Positions 1 through 64,000 of a stretch of 64,000 nt of DNA are shown in pieces. The stretch is taken from positions 955,001 through 1,019,000 of the forward strand of contig NC_135561.1 in assembly GCF_964340395.1 (NCBI RefSeq), in the 5' to 3' direction. Source of the DNA: Glandiceps talaboti. Lineage: Eukaryota > Hemichordata > Enteropneusta > Spengelidae. Each line of letters opens with the position of its first letter. Within the stretch, counting starts at the first letter, position 1. Below the pieces are notes generated by a model that saw nothing but the letters and a program-made list of their open reading frames with translations, did not search any database and had not been told where the DNA came from. Both the position numbers and the translations under genes were made by a program.

Positions 1-1023
1 AAATAACTCGTGTATTTTATTACCATGTAAAAGCAAGATACGACTGAAACATATATTTCGTTTTTTTTATTCTTTTATTACAACAAAAGCTTGTTAGAAC
101 GACGCTGGTTCTCATAAACACCTATCAAACACAAATGTTGTACTGCAACACATGGTTGTGTGCCATTTGGAAATGAAATATCGGGCAATAGTATCGAAGA
201 CATCATTGGATATCAAAAGGTAGTAAGACCATTAGGGCATCTTATTTTTCGAACACAGTTGGGGTTGCGTGGGTGTTGGATGGGAGAGAAATAAATAGTC
301 CATTATCATGATTCGTTGAGTTACACTCAAACGTGCTTCAGTTCACTTGACGTCGTTAGGCAGACGTGAAAAATGGCAAGACTTCTTGTGTCGTTGTGTT
401 ATTCCAGACGCCAATGCAAAGCCATCAATGTAAAAAAAAGTTGAAGTAGAAAAAAAGTGTATTTTTGTTTGTTTTAACAATTTGACCAGGATATCTAAAA
501 CAAAATCCCTCCTACTCCTGGTGAAATAGAAAAAAACAACATGTAAAAGGCATATTTATATTCATATACAAGTGTAAATAAGTACGCTATGTTGAAGCTA
601 GTACATGTAATAACCAAAACAATTTAGTAATAGCACTAACAACTCGTACGGATGTCAATCCTAGTGTTAAGTAATACAAGTTAAAGCCTCCTAGAATTGT
701 ACCAATTATACTGCTTTTATACGGCCCTAAAATATCAGACTATGTATAAACTGTATACTAAGGTAGATCGTGTGTCAAATCTGCCATACGTTAATATCTC
801 AGTCAATTGTGAATGTTACTCCAGGTTAAGTATTTGCAGAGGTTACCTAATATGGAATTAATCTTCATTATTTCTATGTTTATCTACATTTTTAAAAAAA
901 AACAAAATTTAAGTTTAAAGTATTATCTTCCATGTGTGGCATCGAAACTTCTCCACGTCTTCTCCTTGGTTTCGACGTCTCCGTTTCTTGTTTTTCAACT
1001 CATTCCACTACGTGCTCTTCTCT
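1..1023 (-). other. Candidate 3' UTR with poly(A) signals
   Basis: If the candidate terminal exon is correct, this is the 3' UTR. Minus-strand AATAAA signals occur at 66-71 and 74-79, close to the window edge, which would put the cleavage site near base 40-55. No coding domain is visible on either strand. This rests on signal motifs alone. Confidence 0.35.
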
Positions 1024-63243
<62,220 letters not shown>

Positions 63244-64000
63244 CTATAGCAGATAAGATGGAGAGCAATCATGAGGGAACAGTCACACTTCCCTTATTTC
63301 AGTCGTTTGGTTGCAACGACTTTTAGAAATGTTGCTTTTGACCCCATCATGATTCTGCTAACAGCATAGTACCTGAATTTATACTTACGACAGTCGTTTG
63401 CTTAACCTAGCAACAAAGACTATCCCTAAAGCAAAGGCAGAATGAGAGTGTATATTGCAAAGATAACAACAGCAATGTGATCATTATTAAACTTATATAG
63501 ATATGTCTAACAACTAAGATTACACCCATACCAACGACTACATGATGACGTATATTGATGGAAAGCGACGGTGAGGGAATAGTCACACGTCCCTATTTTA
63601 GTAGTTTTTTAGCAACAACATATTAAATATGTTGGCATATGACTGAAGCCTGATTCTGGTAAAGCATAGTAGTGGTATATTTTACTTAAGGTGAGGGAGT
63701 TTGCTGAATACACATTTAGAAAATGGACATAATTATGCCTAGCGACAAATATTACGCCTATATCAACAACAAAATGTGTATATTGCACAGATGGCATCAG
63801 CAATGCGAAGCAGAGTGTATCATAATTCATAAACATATACAAACAATATGCTTAGCAACTAAAATCACACCCATAGCAATATATATTGGGCAAAGATGGC
63901 GGCCCAGTCAAGTATATAATCATTTAAGAAGTAAACATATTATATGCCTAGTAACAATGGCCAACTCAATAGCGACAAAAATGTCTTCGTGTTCGCTTAA
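63244..64000 (-). other. Upstream intron; no exon recognised
   Basis: AT-rich, with GCAACAA/TAGCAAC-type short repetitions around 63.4-63.9 kb (GTTGCTAGGCATA-like and CCCATA blocks recur several times), suggesting a degenerate tandem repeat. No promoter or start codon can be supported. Confidence 0.45.

Overview
The window is one long stretch of an animal (metazoan) nuclear genome. Practically all recognisable coding sequence is on the minus strand and belongs to a single giant muscle-type gene: a twitchin-like member of the titin/MLCK family. I reconstructed 72 coding exons from domain homology, AG/GT (one GC) splice sites and continuous codon phase, plus a weakly supported terminal exon. 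Together they encode about 4,490 residues: 18 Ig (I-set) domains, 18 fibronectin type III (FN3) domains, one Ser/Thr kinase, several low-complexity linkers and four IQ (calmodulin-binding-like) motifs. The order is that of twitchin (repeated Ig-FN3-FN3 blocks, then Ig-Ig-FN3-kinase-Ig). The gene is compact for its kind, with only two Ig domains after the kinase. The 5' end (start codon, promoter) lies beyond base 64000.

In transcription order (high to low coordinates): 63.2-57.0 kb holds proline/lysine-rich linkers repeating an AESAPP signature, the first Ig and a symmetric IQ cassette exon. 55.5-44.4 kb holds five Ig domains with a DFRxxL actin-binding-type linker between the first two. 43.8-43.4 kb is a 130-residue linker. 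41.7-24.7 kb is the Ig/FN3 superrepeat, mostly one exon per domain. 23.8-15.7 kb has domains split over two exons, leading to the kinase. 15.3-9.2 kb is the kinase with a smooth-muscle-MLCK-like regulatory tail. 8.9-6.4 kb holds two Ig domains. 6.0-2.9 kb holds three IQ modules, two of them a recent exon duplication that resembles PEP-19/PCP4 (acidic stretch plus IQ). A candidate stop and 3' UTR occupy the first kilobase.

Introns make up most of the window and are rich in repeats: long TGTA, TGTC, CAAA and TA microsatellites, several minisatellites, a tRNA-derived SINE, and at least four families or copies of inverted-repeat (MITE-like) elements. Two neighbouring introns hold minisatellites whose units are degenerate copies of the adjacent exon's 3' end with its 5' splice site.

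The organism is probably a marine invertebrate bilaterian: twitchin architecture, an AT-rich genome, introns of about 0.3-4 kb and a tRNA-SINE carrying a box seen in many invertebrates. I cannot place it to phylum. In function, the protein should be a sarcomere-associated elastic scaffold and kinase, with calmodulin input through both the kinase tail and the IQ modules. That last point is inference. No plus-strand gene, CRISPR array or functional RNA gene is supported.
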